Assembly: GCA_028641055.1 (NCBI GenBank)
Contig: CM054063.1
Coordinates: 44,060,220 to 44,124,219 of the forward strand
Direction: 5' to 3'
DNA length: 64,000 bases
Source of the DNA: Alopecurus myosuroides
Lineage: Eukaryota > Streptophyta > Magnoliopsida > Poales > Poaceae
Made by a program: the position numbers and the translations under genes. Shown here one piece after another: positions 21,340 through 31,528 of the stretch. Positions within the stretch are counted from its first letter, which is position 1; the number at the start of each line of letters is the position of its first letter. The notes below the pieces were generated by a model. That model did no database searches and was not told the origin of the DNA. It saw only the letters and a list, made by a program, of their open reading frames with translations.

Positions 21340-22060
21340 ACCTAGCATAACATAAAAAACATGCAACAACAATCCGATAAATAAAATAATAGAGCGGTTG
21401 TCTCCAACTATATATAAGATAACAATACACGAAATGAGACGACACATGATAGGCCATAGAATGGTAATGTCAAATAGCTAAACACACATGAAATGGTAGA
21501 CACTCTCTTTGCTAGCATAAAATAATAACCCTCAACAACAATATGACACATGAGATGATATGCAATAGATGGCTCCTAACATAAAATATGCCTCACAATT
21601 GAACAATACATGAAATGATATTCAATAGCTATCTCCTAGCATAAAACAATAATGCATGACAATGAAACCATACATGAAATGATATGTAAAAGTTGTCTCC
21701 AAGCATAATATAATACCATTCGATAACTCAACATAACATATTATAGGCAACAGATATCTCTTAGCATAAAATAATAACGTTTGATAGCGAAATGACACAT
21801 AAAATGAGATGCAATTATTGTTTAGTAGTATAATATAATAACATCTTACGACAAAACGACACATTAAATGACAGGCCATGATTATCTCCTAACATAAAAT
21901 AAGAACATCTCACAACGAAAACAAAAAAATGAAATGACATGAAATAATTGTCTCCTAGCATATGATAATAATAACAACCGGCAATGAAAACAACATATTA
22001 AATGATATGCACTAACCATGCATATCCCAGACTGAAGCCATATGAAATGATAGTTATATT
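21340..22060. repeat. Degenerate tandem repeat, second block of the ATGAAATGA / CTCCTAGCATAAAATAA type, copy 1
   Basis: About nine units of 70-80 bp with ACATGAAATGATATGCAATAG and TCTCCTAGCATAAAATAATAA. Same family as 18655-19090, in the same orientation, so the two blocks bracket the TACCTACTTAGAT array. Confidence 0.75.
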
Positions 22061-22197
22061 CTTAGTTAGGACATGAATAAAGTTATCGAACTAGCCTAAA
22101 AACTAGTAGGAAACATCTTATTAATGGCGTGGAAATTCAGACTTTAGTGACGCGAGTTGCTCACGCAACTACTACCACGTCGGTTGTATTTTTACTG

Positions 22198-22219
22198 GTG
22201 GCATGGCCCGCCATGCCAC
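22198..22219. repeat. Short perfect palindrome GTGGCATGGC-CC-GCCATGCCAC, copy 1
   Basis: Two 10-bp arms with a 2-bp spacer. Related GTGGCATGG / CCATGCCACTA motifs recur at 24335-24410, so 22130-24620 may be an old DNA transposon with subterminal repeats of this kind; no terminal repeats were found. Confidence 0.5.
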
Positions 22220-22603
22220 TAGTAATTAACTCGATGTCTGGTGGCGTGATGTTGGACATTCCACTGGTTCCGCGGTAAGCAGTGGCATTTATTTCATCGG
22301 CTGGAAAAAAATGGTCGACGTTATTGAATTAACAGCAAATGAATAAAGTGATAATTCATATAAAACAATAAAAACAAGTATATATTATTAACATACTAAA
22401 CATAATCGTTCACGGTTCTTAACAACGACACCAAACTTCAGTTTCAGTTTATGACACTCTTATTGACAAACTAATTAAATAGAAACCAGTTTTAGATGAT
22501 GTGCATTTCAATCATCATTCCCGAGTTGTTCAATACGGTGGTCCTCAGATATGATCATAACAACATATTTAATCACAAAATTTGTGCCTTCAAGGAAACT
22601 CCT

Positions 22604-23251
22604 CTATCTCTGTTTGCCCAATAGAATATGGCCGTCAATGTGGGGGATGTAAGTGATGTAGTTGAAGACCCCTCCTCTACCAAGGCGTAGTCCAGCACAG
22701 CGTTCGGTTGGCAGACCAAGCTTTTGCACTATCATGTTAGGTATTTTCTCCACTAAAAACAACACAATTTTTCTCATATACCAGCACATGACTATCAAAG
22801 GGCATGAAAGTGAAGTGTAGGTTTTCGATACATACCATCACATGTTTTTCAAATTTGTGTCCGTCAAAACGAGCCTCAAAAGGAAACACGACATGCATAT
22901 TTCTTTTTGGCAGAATCTCAAGAAGACGGTTTTTCCCATGTCTATTTAGCTCGACTCTTTGGGTAAGGATGTACCCCCATTAGCCGCAACATCCTCATCC
23001 TCACTCGCAACATCCGTAGTAGAACCGTCAGAATCCTCACTCTCGAGGCTAGATGGATCATACTATGTCCTCGTGCCATAGAAAAAAGTAATCACCTACA
23101 AATGGTATCTTTTGGGCCACGAGTGCTCTCATTCTTCCCAGTGCAAGCGGGTCTTGGTCTCCCCTTTAGACACATCAATATCATACTCACTCCCATAACC
23201 ATCAAAGTCACGACGTTGCCTACAAAACTGTTGAAATGCCATACATTGCAT
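22604..23251 (-). pseudogene. Decayed unrecognised gene, copy 1
   Basis: Several minus-strand segments look protein-coding but are broken by frameshifts: 23251-23129 (starts MQCMAFQQFCRQRRDFDGYG, ends in TGA), an acidic stretch near 23070-22990 (YDPSSLESEDSDGSTTD), 22971-22737 (frame containing NRLLEILPKRN, HVVFPFEARFDGHKFEKHV and MPFDSHVLVYEKN), and 22798-22604 (frame containing IPNMIVQKLGLPTERC and FNYITYIPHIDGHILLG). I do not recognise the family; it may be a transposon gene. The broken frames are the same in copy 2. Confidence 0.45.
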
Positions 23252-23599
23252 GGTACACACTATACAACAAACCAAAAGGAAAGTTAAATACATAAATAAT
23301 AAGACACAAGTTATAAGTTTATGAAATGTAATATATTGTTAATTACCACATAATCAACATGTCCCTCTCGTAAATGAATGCTAAATGATGATCCAATGAA
23401 GTTTCCATCAACGCAATGCTGGTAGCAAACAGTGCATGCCAGTACTACTAACTTAAAATCGCATGTATAAATAATAGCTAATATAAAAATAGCTCGTCAT
23501 AAAACAACTCAATCTATCAATCTAAATGAATATAAATTATTCAAAATTGACATCGTGGACGGATACCATCTATTGGGCGAACACTATCGATGAAACAAC

Positions 23600-24000
23600 T
23601 CAATCCAAATCAACCTAAATCATAAATCATCCTATATCATAAATCAATCTAAATTGACCGAAATGATACTAGTGTCATAAAAACAAATGTGTAAATAGAT
23701 CTAAATAAATCAAAGACCTATATAAATCAATATAAACTGAACGAAAGGATAGTAGTTTCTTGAAAACAAGCTTGTAAATAGATCTAAATCAATCTATATT
23801 GACCGAAATGATACCAGTTTCATGGAAACAATCATGTAAATAGATCTAACAAAATTAATCTAAATTGAACAAAATGATACTAGTTTCATGTAAACAAACA
23901 TGTACATAGATCTAAATCAATCAAAGACCTATATAATTCAATCAAAATTGACTGAAATGACATTAGTTCCATAACAGAAAACGTGTAAATCAATATAAAT
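23600..24000. repeat. Degenerate AGATCTAAATCAATCTAAATTGACCGAAATGATA repeat, copy 1
   Basis: About four units of roughly 100 bp with TAGATCTAAAT, ATCAATCTA-ATTGA-C, AAATGATAC-AGTTTCAT and AAACAA-C-TGTAAATAGATC. AT-rich, non-coding. Confidence 0.7.
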
Positions 24001-24111
24001 TGGCGAGAAGAGCCTGAAGCTCACCGGGAGGCAACGGCGGACCTGGCGGGAGGTGTCTGTCACGGCGGGACGCGACTTTGGTCACGGATTTTGAGTTGCA
24101 TCGGTCAAGAC

Positions 24112-24126
24112 GGGGGGGGGGGGGGG
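24112..24126. repeat. G15 homopolymer (G16 in copy 2)
   Basis: Fifteen G at 24112-24126, versus sixteen at 51944-51959. It accounts for the change in alignment shift from 27832 to 27833. Confidence 0.9.
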
Positions 24127-24604
24127 ATCGGTCTCTAAGGGTGTGGAAGGGTGTGGTGGCAACGGCGACACATCAGGGTGGACGGAGAGAGGAGGTGGCA
24201 GCGGCGGAAAATCGGGGTGGAGGGTAGAGAGAAGGTGACAGCGGTGGCGTTTAGGGGTGGAGGGTGAAGAAACAAGAGTGAAAATTAAACCAAATCGCTC
24301 TCTTCCCTAGTACTTCCCAGTAACTTAGTTAGTAGTGGCATGGGACGTCCATTCCATACCACAACCAGCATGCACACCAGGGGCATGGAGACATGCACCA
24401 TGCCACTAATATGTTTGGTACTGGAACAACCCAGGGGCGGAATAACAGTGGCGTGGACTCATACTACCACACCACTAGTAACACCTTAGCAATGTCATGG
24501 GCATATATGCAACACCGCTCCAACGTTCCAACGCTTTCTGAGGGCGCAACAAGTAGTGTAGCGTGCATACGATATAGTCGATGTCGACGGATTCGAGGAA
24601 TGGG

Positions 24605-24790
24605 GTGATATGTGCTGTAGAGTTGAAGATTAGCTAGCTCAATTATTTGGTGGGACCCACCTAGAAGTGACACACGACTTTTAGCCCACGAACTTATATG
24701 ATTTGGTACAATCGTAATATTTCATATCTCTAAATTTCAGAGTGGATTTGAAATGTTGGCCTCAAGCGACATGATTCAGTTGCGAGGCAT
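24605..24790. repeat. Diverged direct repeat of 13135-13315
   Basis: Both stretches contain GGTGGGAC, a CACGA-GTTAT-TAATTT / CACGAACTTATATGATTT block, TATTTC-ATA-----ATATCTC-A-ATTT and TTTG-AA-GTTGGCCTC-A-CG--ATGATT. Same orientation, clearly diverged. They bracket the AT-rich repeat block. Confidence 0.5.
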
Positions 24791-25534
24791 GATCCCTTGT
24801 AGGATATGATGACCGTGTTGGTCTAGCTCTATCACATTATAGAACATGCACATACTCGGTAGCATAGACAACACAATTTTTACCCTAGAGCATGAGGGAA
24901 TTCTAATAATAATGGTGGACAGTCCTTGAATTTACAGAGGTTTGGCCACGGTTTCATTGACCACGACGTGAATTTACCAGAAGTGGTCTCGTGGGAGGTC
25001 GAGCTGAGGAAGGCCGCCACCTTCTCCTTCGGTGTCTCTCTGCCCCTGTGGCATATGGAGGTCAAGAACGCGATGACGCATAGTTCACCCTATGTGTAGA
25101 ACCCACGCCATTTACAACCGGCTTAATTTTCACCAAATTCAGCTTGATCCGCTTTGTGTTCATGCTTGATGAGGGATTTTTTTGTAGCTCGAGATTGTGC
25201 ACTTATAGCTAATGCACGTGAATATAAAAATAAAAATCTACTATCCATGAGCATGTTGGATGAGTGTGGGGTCAGTTGTTTCATAAAATTGGGTAGGAAA
25301 GAAAATAATTATTTGGGACGTCATTTGACCTTTTCTTCAAAAGCCGCGGGCTAGCTGATTATTACATTACTCCGGCTTGCATTTGTTGACTCATGTGCAT
25401 GTTTTTCAACCCTAATTAACTAGAGAAGATTGATGTTTTGTGGCGTTCAGGACCGACCTAATGAATAAATCAATGGTCATCGTATGATCGAGCACACGCC
25501 GCCAACACCAACTCGAGTAGTAGTATGGTAGCTA

Positions 25535-25651
25535 CCCGCTCCGTGTCGAATTAATTATCGTGGATTTGTCAAAATATGGATGTATCATTTTAGTGTGTTG
25601 ATACATCCTTGTTTTGATAAATCCAATACGATTAATTCGAGACAGAGGGAG
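25535..25651. mobile_element. Stowaway-type MITE (117 bp), copy 1
   Basis: Ends CCCGCTCCGTGTCGAATTAA and TTAATTCGAGACAGAGGGAG are inverted repeats, with TA on both sides (25533-25534, 25652-25653). The interior also pairs (TGGATTTGTCAAAAT with ATTTTGATAAATCCA-type sequence), so it is a fold-back element. Confidence 0.85.
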
Positions 25652-25653
25652 TA

Positions 25654-27601
25654 TTACACATCCTCAACTATGGTTTAGCGGGCAACTCCCTCCTTTTGTT
25701 TCGTCCCGACCGGGCTATGGCTGCGAGCACGTGGTCGAAATCAAGTGTGGGCATCGATCGGTTCCCGCAAGCAAGAGCACACCCCCGTAACCATATATAA
25801 CACCAGCCTACAGAGACGGAGAGGGGGAATGAGAGTTTGGGGCATATAGAGTAATACTCCTTTGTTTGTTTATTCGGAATGGGAATTAGGGAATTCACGT
25901 GTAGAACACTCACATATCTATTACCCAGGGGAGCTGGGCTGGTAATTAAGACGGGGAAAAGGAATTAGCTGGAGCTAAACTCCCATTCCCGTTCGTTTGC
26001 CAAACAGGGTCAAGGTTTAGCTCCACGCTCGGATGGATCAATCCATGCTAGATTGCTAGTTGGCTGAGTTCGAGTACAGTACAAAAGGTATGTGTTCATT
26101 TTCCCTAAAATCTCGCGCCACTAAATCAACTTCTTCCTAGATTGACATGGTAATTAAACGGGGAGTAGAAAATCCACGTTCTAACTGACGGGGCAATCAA
26201 CGGCGGGAGCGAAAACCGAAAATATTTTATTGGCCAACCAAACTACTCCTATATTTATAAGGTAATTAATGGTTTTCCCCATTCCCATAAATCTCGTTGG
26301 TTGAGAGAGTATTATTTATAAGGTAATTAATTGTAGTTCATTAATCATGGCGATTAATTAGGCCATGCAAAGAGTCACACCAGGCCCACGCTCAAATTTG
26401 GATTCTATTTTGCATGCCGTGAGATAGGATTAAATCCCCAATTCAAGCCAAGTAAATCGGGCATGCATTGGTACAAATTAAGCGTCACATTAATTGCCCC
26501 GGTATATACCGGAGAAGGATGCCCACAACACCTAGTTACATGGATGCGAAACTCTAGCCGAGCACATGAAATAACATAAATCATAATAGCATTATTTTGG
26601 AACAAGCAACATCAACTATATTTCACAATAATATATGCGCATATTATAATTGATAAGACGGAATAATTGTAAAAAAAAGCATAATCATACCTAGTTGGAC
26701 GAAATCCTTCCTTGTCAGTTCTGACAACTACCATACAAGTGACATGCCGTAGACTAAACCTCAACGCATGTTGTCATTGCCCTCGCCAACCCCCCTACCT
26801 TTTGTCCTTATGGCCATCTTCCAGTCACCAATGATGACATTCCATGGCCGCCACATATTCCTAGCACCACAATCACCATTAAGTGGCCATCACAATCATC
26901 GAACCATAGTGGATAATCTTTGGGCGTCAGCGTTCCCCTACCCCTATGTACCCTTATGTTTCATCATCGCCTCTCGCTCTATCTAGGATAGCCTGTTTCA
27001 TTGATTGCAAAGTCAGCCATGTCATCATCTGGCACGAGTTTCTTCTTCATTCTCATCACGACCAGAGAAGACATCCAATATGTTTTCCCTTCCTCTAGTA
27101 GAACTAGGCTCTCCGCATATCATAGCAGCTCGTTGAGGCGTTTCGGGTGTCGCGTTTGTGTGATGTGCTATTTGCCTTGGCGGTGGTCTAGGTGGCCCCA
27201 AGGTGTATTTGTTAAGCAAGGAGTGTTTTTTTTATTAGCGGAGGACACGATAGATGAAAGCGATGACCGTAAACAACGGATTGTTAATTTCTCTGCACTA
27301 GGGACGTGGACTAAGAAAGATTGTTTAGTTTGCGCTGGATCGAGAATTTATGTTGTGCGCGTCCACACCGCCGCTCATCTCGTGCCATGGTACAATTTGG
27401 CCGATCGTCGCCGTCGTTGGGCTCTGGTTCTTTGGCGATTGCATGAGAAAAGTTTACTCGGTAATATAAGTGCGACCGGGACTAACCAAGCGTGAGGCTT
27501 AATCTTAAGCGCACACTCAGACGCTCGAATGCACGTTGCCGTGTGTTCATGTGACGTGACATGACATGCATGGAGTCTACATGCAAGCACGACCACTTAT
27601 T
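25654..27601. other. Intergenic stretch with no recognised gene, copy 1
   Basis: Contains a short direct duplication (TTTATAAGGTAATTAATNG at about 26257 and 26314) and sequences such as GTTCGTTTGCCAAACAGGG near 26001 that resemble MITE ends, but no second end was found. Open frames at 26768-27495 are not supported as genes. Confidence 0.45.
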
Positions 27602-27653
27602 AATTTGACTGATTACCTTTTTTTTTTTTTGAGCAAAATTTGACTGATTACCT
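27602..27653 (-). mobile_element. Micro-retroposon: 18-bp T12GAGCAA insert with 17-bp target duplication
   Basis: AATTTGACTGATTACCT occurs at 27602-27618 and again at 27637-27653, separated by TTTTTTTTTTTTGAGCAA. Copy 2 has the 17-mer only once (55436-55452). On the minus strand the insert is TTGCTC plus A12, the expected shape of an extremely 5'-truncated poly(A)-tailed retroposon. Confidence 0.85.
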
Positions 27654-27689
27654 ACGTGATCTGTGGCGCCAAACGAAATTTGAGTTCCT

Positions 27690-28106
27690 TTTTTGACCCA
27701 GCAGGATAATTTGGGCCCAAAAGCCCAAGAATCATCGGCTCCCTCACAGCGCCTATCTCCTCCCTCGCCTACGCCCTCTCCCCTCCCACTCACACTGCCC
27801 CGATCCCCTTTGCCGCCGCTCGATCCCGGCCACAGCCCATACACGACCTCCTCCTCCTCCTCAACCTATTCCACGGCGCAAAACCCTCGATTCGCTTTCC
27901 CAGGGAGAACCCTAGCCGCCCAAGATCCCGGCGAGTCGCCGCCGCCTCGTCCTCCTACAGCGTAGCGGACGCCCTGCGGATGCCTCCCCGATGGTTCTGT
28001 TCTCCGAACGGCGTCTGGTCCCCTGGATGGATACTGCGGCCTCCCGATTCTGCCGCTCGGTAGTGGCCGCCGCTCACTGGCGCAGCTAGGCTGTGGACGC
28101 GGACGG
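27690..28106 (+). pseudogene. Truncated exon 1 of a paralogue of the multi-exon gene, copy 1
   Basis: Matches 55490-55931 but with more changes than the rest of the duplication: three extra CTC units, a 9-10 bp insertion before GGATGCCTCCCCGATGG, and a deletion of about 45 bp after GGCGTCTGGTCC. It ends inside GCTGTGGACGCGGACGG, where LINE sequence begins, so the splice donor present in copy 2 is lost. No open frame with support. Confidence 0.6.
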
Positions 28107-29375
28107 GATGGCATCCAGCACCGAGGCCATGGACGAAGAGGGTTCTGATGAGAAGAGATCCTCATAGAAACGGTGTACCATTCCCATTATTCCATTCTGA
28201 TCATCGCAAACCGAACCATCATCACGGACTAGGGTTTTGATACGGTTTGTTTTCCTCCGAGCCGTGGCTTTAGCATGGAAATAAGCCGTATTACGGTCTC
28301 CTTCACGGAGCCATTCAACTCTTGAGCGTTGTCGTGCCATCACCTCTTCTCTCTCGAAGAGTTCGCACAAAAGCTTCTCTGTAGCTCTCTCCTCAGCAAG
28401 AGCAGATGCATCCATCGAAGACAAACGGAGCCCTTTCAATCTTCGCTCAAGCCGTCCGATTTCCTTTCGGACTGAGCCAAAAGAAATTCTGCTCCATTCC
28501 TTGAGAGACCCAGCCAAACGGGCCAAATTCGCCCAGGTTCCGTGAAGCGTATTGGGCCCTGTAGGATTCGAGGCCCATGCTGTTTCGACAGTTTCCATAT
28601 AGTCACCCGCCCTTCGCCAAGCAGCCTCGTAACGGAAAGATTGTTGGACTGGGCCCTGTCCCCTAGCAGCAGTGGTTTTGTCCATAAGAACAAATACGGC
28701 ATAGTGATCAGATGACGATGTAATGACATTCTCCACCGAAGAATTATCAAATCTGTCCACGAAAAGAGAATTTGCCACCGCCCGATCCAGGCGGACTCTA
28801 ACATTGCATTGAGCGTCTTGGCGATTAGTCCAGGTAAATTTGGGTCCAGTAAAACCCAAGTCACTCAACCCACAATCATCAAGACAGTTACGGAAAAGCT
28901 CCATTTGAGCATCAGATCGCTCCCTAGACCCGAAGTGTTCATCGCGGCTGAGAACCTCATTGAAATCACCACAACAGATCCACGGTCCATCCCATTCTCG
29001 GTGTAACCTGCGAAGAAGATCCCAAAAAATGTGTCTGAGTTCCCTTTTTGGTTCACCGTAGACAAAGGTAGCACGCCAATTCATCATATTCTCCTCAGAT
29101 ACAATCACATCGATACAATGCGCATTGTAGCCACGGAGGGTAATAGAGATAGGTTGCTTCCAGAAAAGCGCAAGGCCACCGCTGTGACCCTCGCAAGTGA
29201 CTGCAAAAGAACCGGTATAACCTAAAGACCGCATGAAGTTCCTTGCACGGGTATCCCACATCTTCGTCTCTCACAAGAAGAGGATTTGCGGCCGGAAAGT
29301 CTTCACCAATCAGCAAAGTTCTCCCACTGTCGCGTCCGACCCCAAGCCGCGACAGTTCCAAGCCATTAGACTCAT
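28107..29375 (-). pseudogene. LINE ORF2, apurinic endonuclease domain (truncated)
   Basis: ATG at 29375 begins MSLMAWNCRGLGSDAT. TGA stops interrupt codons 22 and 35, after which the frame is open from codon 39 (29261) to 28107. Endonuclease motifs are WNCRGLG, GGLALFWK, the catalytic GDFNEVL and the terminal SDHYAV. Then come a long linker and LREGDRNTAYFHAKAT. The frame ends in VLDAIPS, shortly before where RT would start. This family's endonuclease nicks target DNA to prime reverse transcription. The two stops and missing RT make it defective. Confidence 0.85.
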
Positions 29376-29389
29376 TGCGTCTGGCGGGG

Positions 29390-30790
29390 CTACTCTGCAG
29401 CCTCCGCCTGATCCGCCGATCGAGTTGGCGTTGTACGTTGTTTCTTGTAAGAGTCAGAACTGAGCACATCCTCCTCCCCCGCAGGGACTGGCTCTCTGGC
29501 CACTACAACCAGCGCCAAAGCATGATCAGAAGGAGGTTGTTCAATGGCTAATACTGCATGTTGCTCCTTCCCAGGTTTCCTCTTCTGACCCGCCGTCGGC
29601 TGCTTAGTGGGTTTGGTCGGAAAAAGTTCTTTGCCCACTGCATTCTCACGTCCCCTCCCTCTGCCACGGGTGGACTTCGCCTTTCCACGGTTGCCACGTC
29701 CTCCCTCCTTGAGGGGAGATGAGACCTCTTGATCCTCTGAGTTTGCCTTGGGCGCACCGCGGCCTCTACCACGACCCCCTCCAACAACTGAGGAGCCACC
29801 TGATGACCCTTTAGAATCCGGTCCAGCTTTGTCATTGTTGCTTGACATGGAATTGGACCTCCTAATCTCCTCTGGTACCGCGAGCTTCTTTGCATCATAT
29901 GGTAGTTCTCCGTTATCATCACGATCCACCGGATTAGGACAGACCAACCTGGAGTGGCCAATCAGACCACAAAAGAAGCAATACAATGGTAGGCGATCGT
30001 ACTGGACTTCATACACCTCTGTAGTTTGTAGCTTCTTGGAATAGACAGATACATAGCGAACCAGGGGTGATTGCACGTTGATCTCAACCCTCAGGCGCAT
30101 AAAACCGCCCCAGCAGCGACCCAAAGCGTCCGCCTCTATCTTCTTTATCAGCCCAATGTTCTTGGCTATCTCCTCACCCCTCGCCGTGTTCATCAAACGA
30201 TTAGGGAGGGCTAGGATCCGGGCCCAAATAGCCAACCTGTCGAAAACAACCTGCTGCGGCCGTATCTCCGCATCATACAGTTTCATCAGTACTGCATGTT
30301 TGCCCACTTTCCACGGTGAGCCATCCATGATCCGATCTCGATCAAACCTTGTACCAAACTCCGCCAGGAAGAGATTGGTCCCGGCCGGATTGAACAGGAG
30401 TCCTCGCGGATTCCCCCATGCCGGCCTCAGTGCTGCTGCAACAGTCTGGATGTGGAGGGGATTTGGCGAGAGAACCTTGCACACCAAAGATCGATCTGGA
30501 TCGACCAACTCCAGATCATCCTCGTCCTCCAGAACCACCGCCTCGGCCTCCGTCGCGGTAAGGCGCAACTTAGCCATTAGGTTTTCCATCTTCTCCCCCT
30601 GCGCCGACGAGCTCTCTGCCTGATTCTTCTCATCCTGCGCCTTCCTCCCAGCTTCAAGGTGCGGCGGCTCCGTGGGGACGCCATCGCCATCCAAATCTTG
30701 CCGGGCCATCGCCTCCCCCTGCCTCAGTGAACCTCCCAGTCGCTCCGCCATGGGTGAAGCCAGCGAGAGGTGGGAGGGAAGGGGAAGCAC
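29390..30790 (-). CDS. LINE ORF1, DUF4283 and CCHC zinc-knuckle protein, intact
   Basis: A 466-codon open frame without stops. Met-14 (MAERLGG, 30751) is an alternative start. Residues 98-245 form a DUF4283-type domain (for example DRIMDGSPWKVGKHAVLMK). Residues 271-284, CFFCGLIGHSRLVC, are a single CX2CX4HX4C zinc knuckle. The C-terminal 170 residues are basic and Gly-rich with GRGRGRG blocks and KRK motifs, suited to RNA binding and nuclear entry. This gag-like protein coats LINE RNA. The domain order (DUF4283, then one knuckle) differs from the LINE at 31471, so the two are different families. Confidence 0.88.
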   Translation of the reverse strand: MLPLPSHLSLASPMAERLGGSLRQGEAMARQDLDGDGVPTEPPHLEAGRKAQDEKNQAESSSAQGEKMENLMAKLRLTATEAEAVVLEDEDDLELVDPDRSLVCKVLSPNPLHIQTVAAALRPAWGNPRGLLFNPAGTNLFLAEFGTRFDRDRIMDGSPWKVGKHAVLMKLYDAEIRPQQVVFDRLAIWARILALPNRLMNTARGEEIAKNIGLIKKIEADALGRCWGGFMRLRVEINVQSPLVRYVSVYSKKLQTTEVYEVQYDRLPLYCFFCGLIGHSRLVCPNPVDRDDNGELPYDAKKLAVPEEIRRSNSMSSNNDKAGPDSKGSSGGSSVVGGGRGRGRGAPKANSEDQEVSSPLKEGGRGNRGKAKSTRGRGRGRENAVGKELFPTKPTKQPTAGQKRKPGKEQHAVLAIEQPPSDHALALVVVAREPVPAGEEDVLSSDSYKKQRTTPTRSADQAEAAE

Positions 30791-30921
30791 ACGAGCCGAG
30801 AGCGTCGATCGCGATCGCCGCCTCAGGGAAGTCTAGGGTTAGAAATCGCCGATCGCCAGAGCACCGCGAAATCCGGACCCAGACAGTTTAGCGTGAGACT
30901 CACCACATTGGGTCATTAGTT

Positions 30922-31470
30922 TTGAGGTTGTTGAGCATGTGTTGTTCATGCGAGTGGGATTATTAAACTCGAATTCGTGCGCTTGTTTTCCCCCCAGGAT
31001 AAACTATGGTTTTAACTTTGCATGTTACGGCACACGTAACATGGCCATGCATGGACCCATGGTTAACATCGTTGGTTGATTCTTGTCTTAGTTACATATT
31101 TTACTTGTTATAGCATATCGTTGCTCGTGGTCTTCTAATTTGTTAATTGGACTGTGTCTCTTTGACTCATCAGATCCTATCCGTTCCCATTGCTTTCTCC
31201 GCCTTTACACGCGGTTGATCGAATTTTAGCAGTACAACGGAGCTTAGCATGTTTTATCTCTCAAACCGTGTACGCGATTTAAGTTTTGTCCTTATTGTCA
31301 GTTTCGTCTTGATGAGACCTTCAAAACTACACTACATGTTAATATGTTCCGACACCTTTGTTTTATGGGGATTTGAGTGAGAAGTAAGTTAAGTCTCACT
31401 CAGATGGCATCAGTGTGTAACTCATGAAATCTGAGTTGCAACTAAGTGATACCCATGTGCAACCGGAGAC
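30922..31470 (+). repeat. Flank repeat, copy 2 (full left edge)
   Basis: From GTTTTGAGGTTGTT-AGCATGTGTTGTTCATGC to GTGCAACCGGAGA, matching the third copy at 58914-59525 with indels and substitutions. Copy 1 keeps only the part from 1392. No gene in it. It includes the lead-in codons that extend the LINE ORF1 frame. Confidence 0.85.
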
Positions 31471-31528
31471 GACTTCACATTGCATCAGGGAGAATACAAT
31501 ACTACTACTTCAAGACGACGGTATTGGG

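Larger units (their letters stand above)
1392..28106 (+). repeat. Tandem segmental duplication, copy 1
   Basis: Three collinear blocks match copy 2: 1392-3202 to 31108-32918 (shift 29716), 3201-13896 to 35559-46254 (shift 32358), and 18420-27653 to 46252-55452 (shift about 27832-27834, then 27799). By eye I found one base difference in the first block, about five in 10.7 kb of the second and about ten in 9.2 kb of the third. The last block, 27654-28106 to 55453-55931, is clearly more diverged. Copy-1-specific changes are a 2642-bp LINE deletion, the CACTA insertion and an 18-bp poly(T) insertion. Uncollapsed haplotypes in an assembly are the main alternative to a real duplication. Confidence 0.93.
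28107..30890 (-). mobile_element. LINE (L1-type) with ORF1 and endonuclease, 3'-truncated
   Basis: Minus-strand non-LTR retrotransposon: about 100 bp of leader, ORF1 (30790-29390), a 14-bp spacer, then ORF2 (from 29375), which keeps the endonuclease and linker but stops dead at 28107. The RT, RNase-type C-terminal domain, 3' UTR and poly(A) are missing. Normal LINE insertions lose the 5' end, so this 3' loss points to a later deletion or recombination. The right edge is approximate; flank sequence shared with 58914 starts at about 30922. Confidence 0.88.

Noticed and set aside
25855..26020. A Tourist-type MITE suggested by TTTGCCAAACAGGG and matching GGAATGGGAATT / AACTCCCATTCCC
   Set aside because: I could not define two ends with a 3-bp target duplication.
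26768..27495. Protein-coding genes in the plus-strand frames of this stretch
   Set aside because: No recognisable motifs, AT/GC composition like the surroundings, and no splice or promoter signals I could support.
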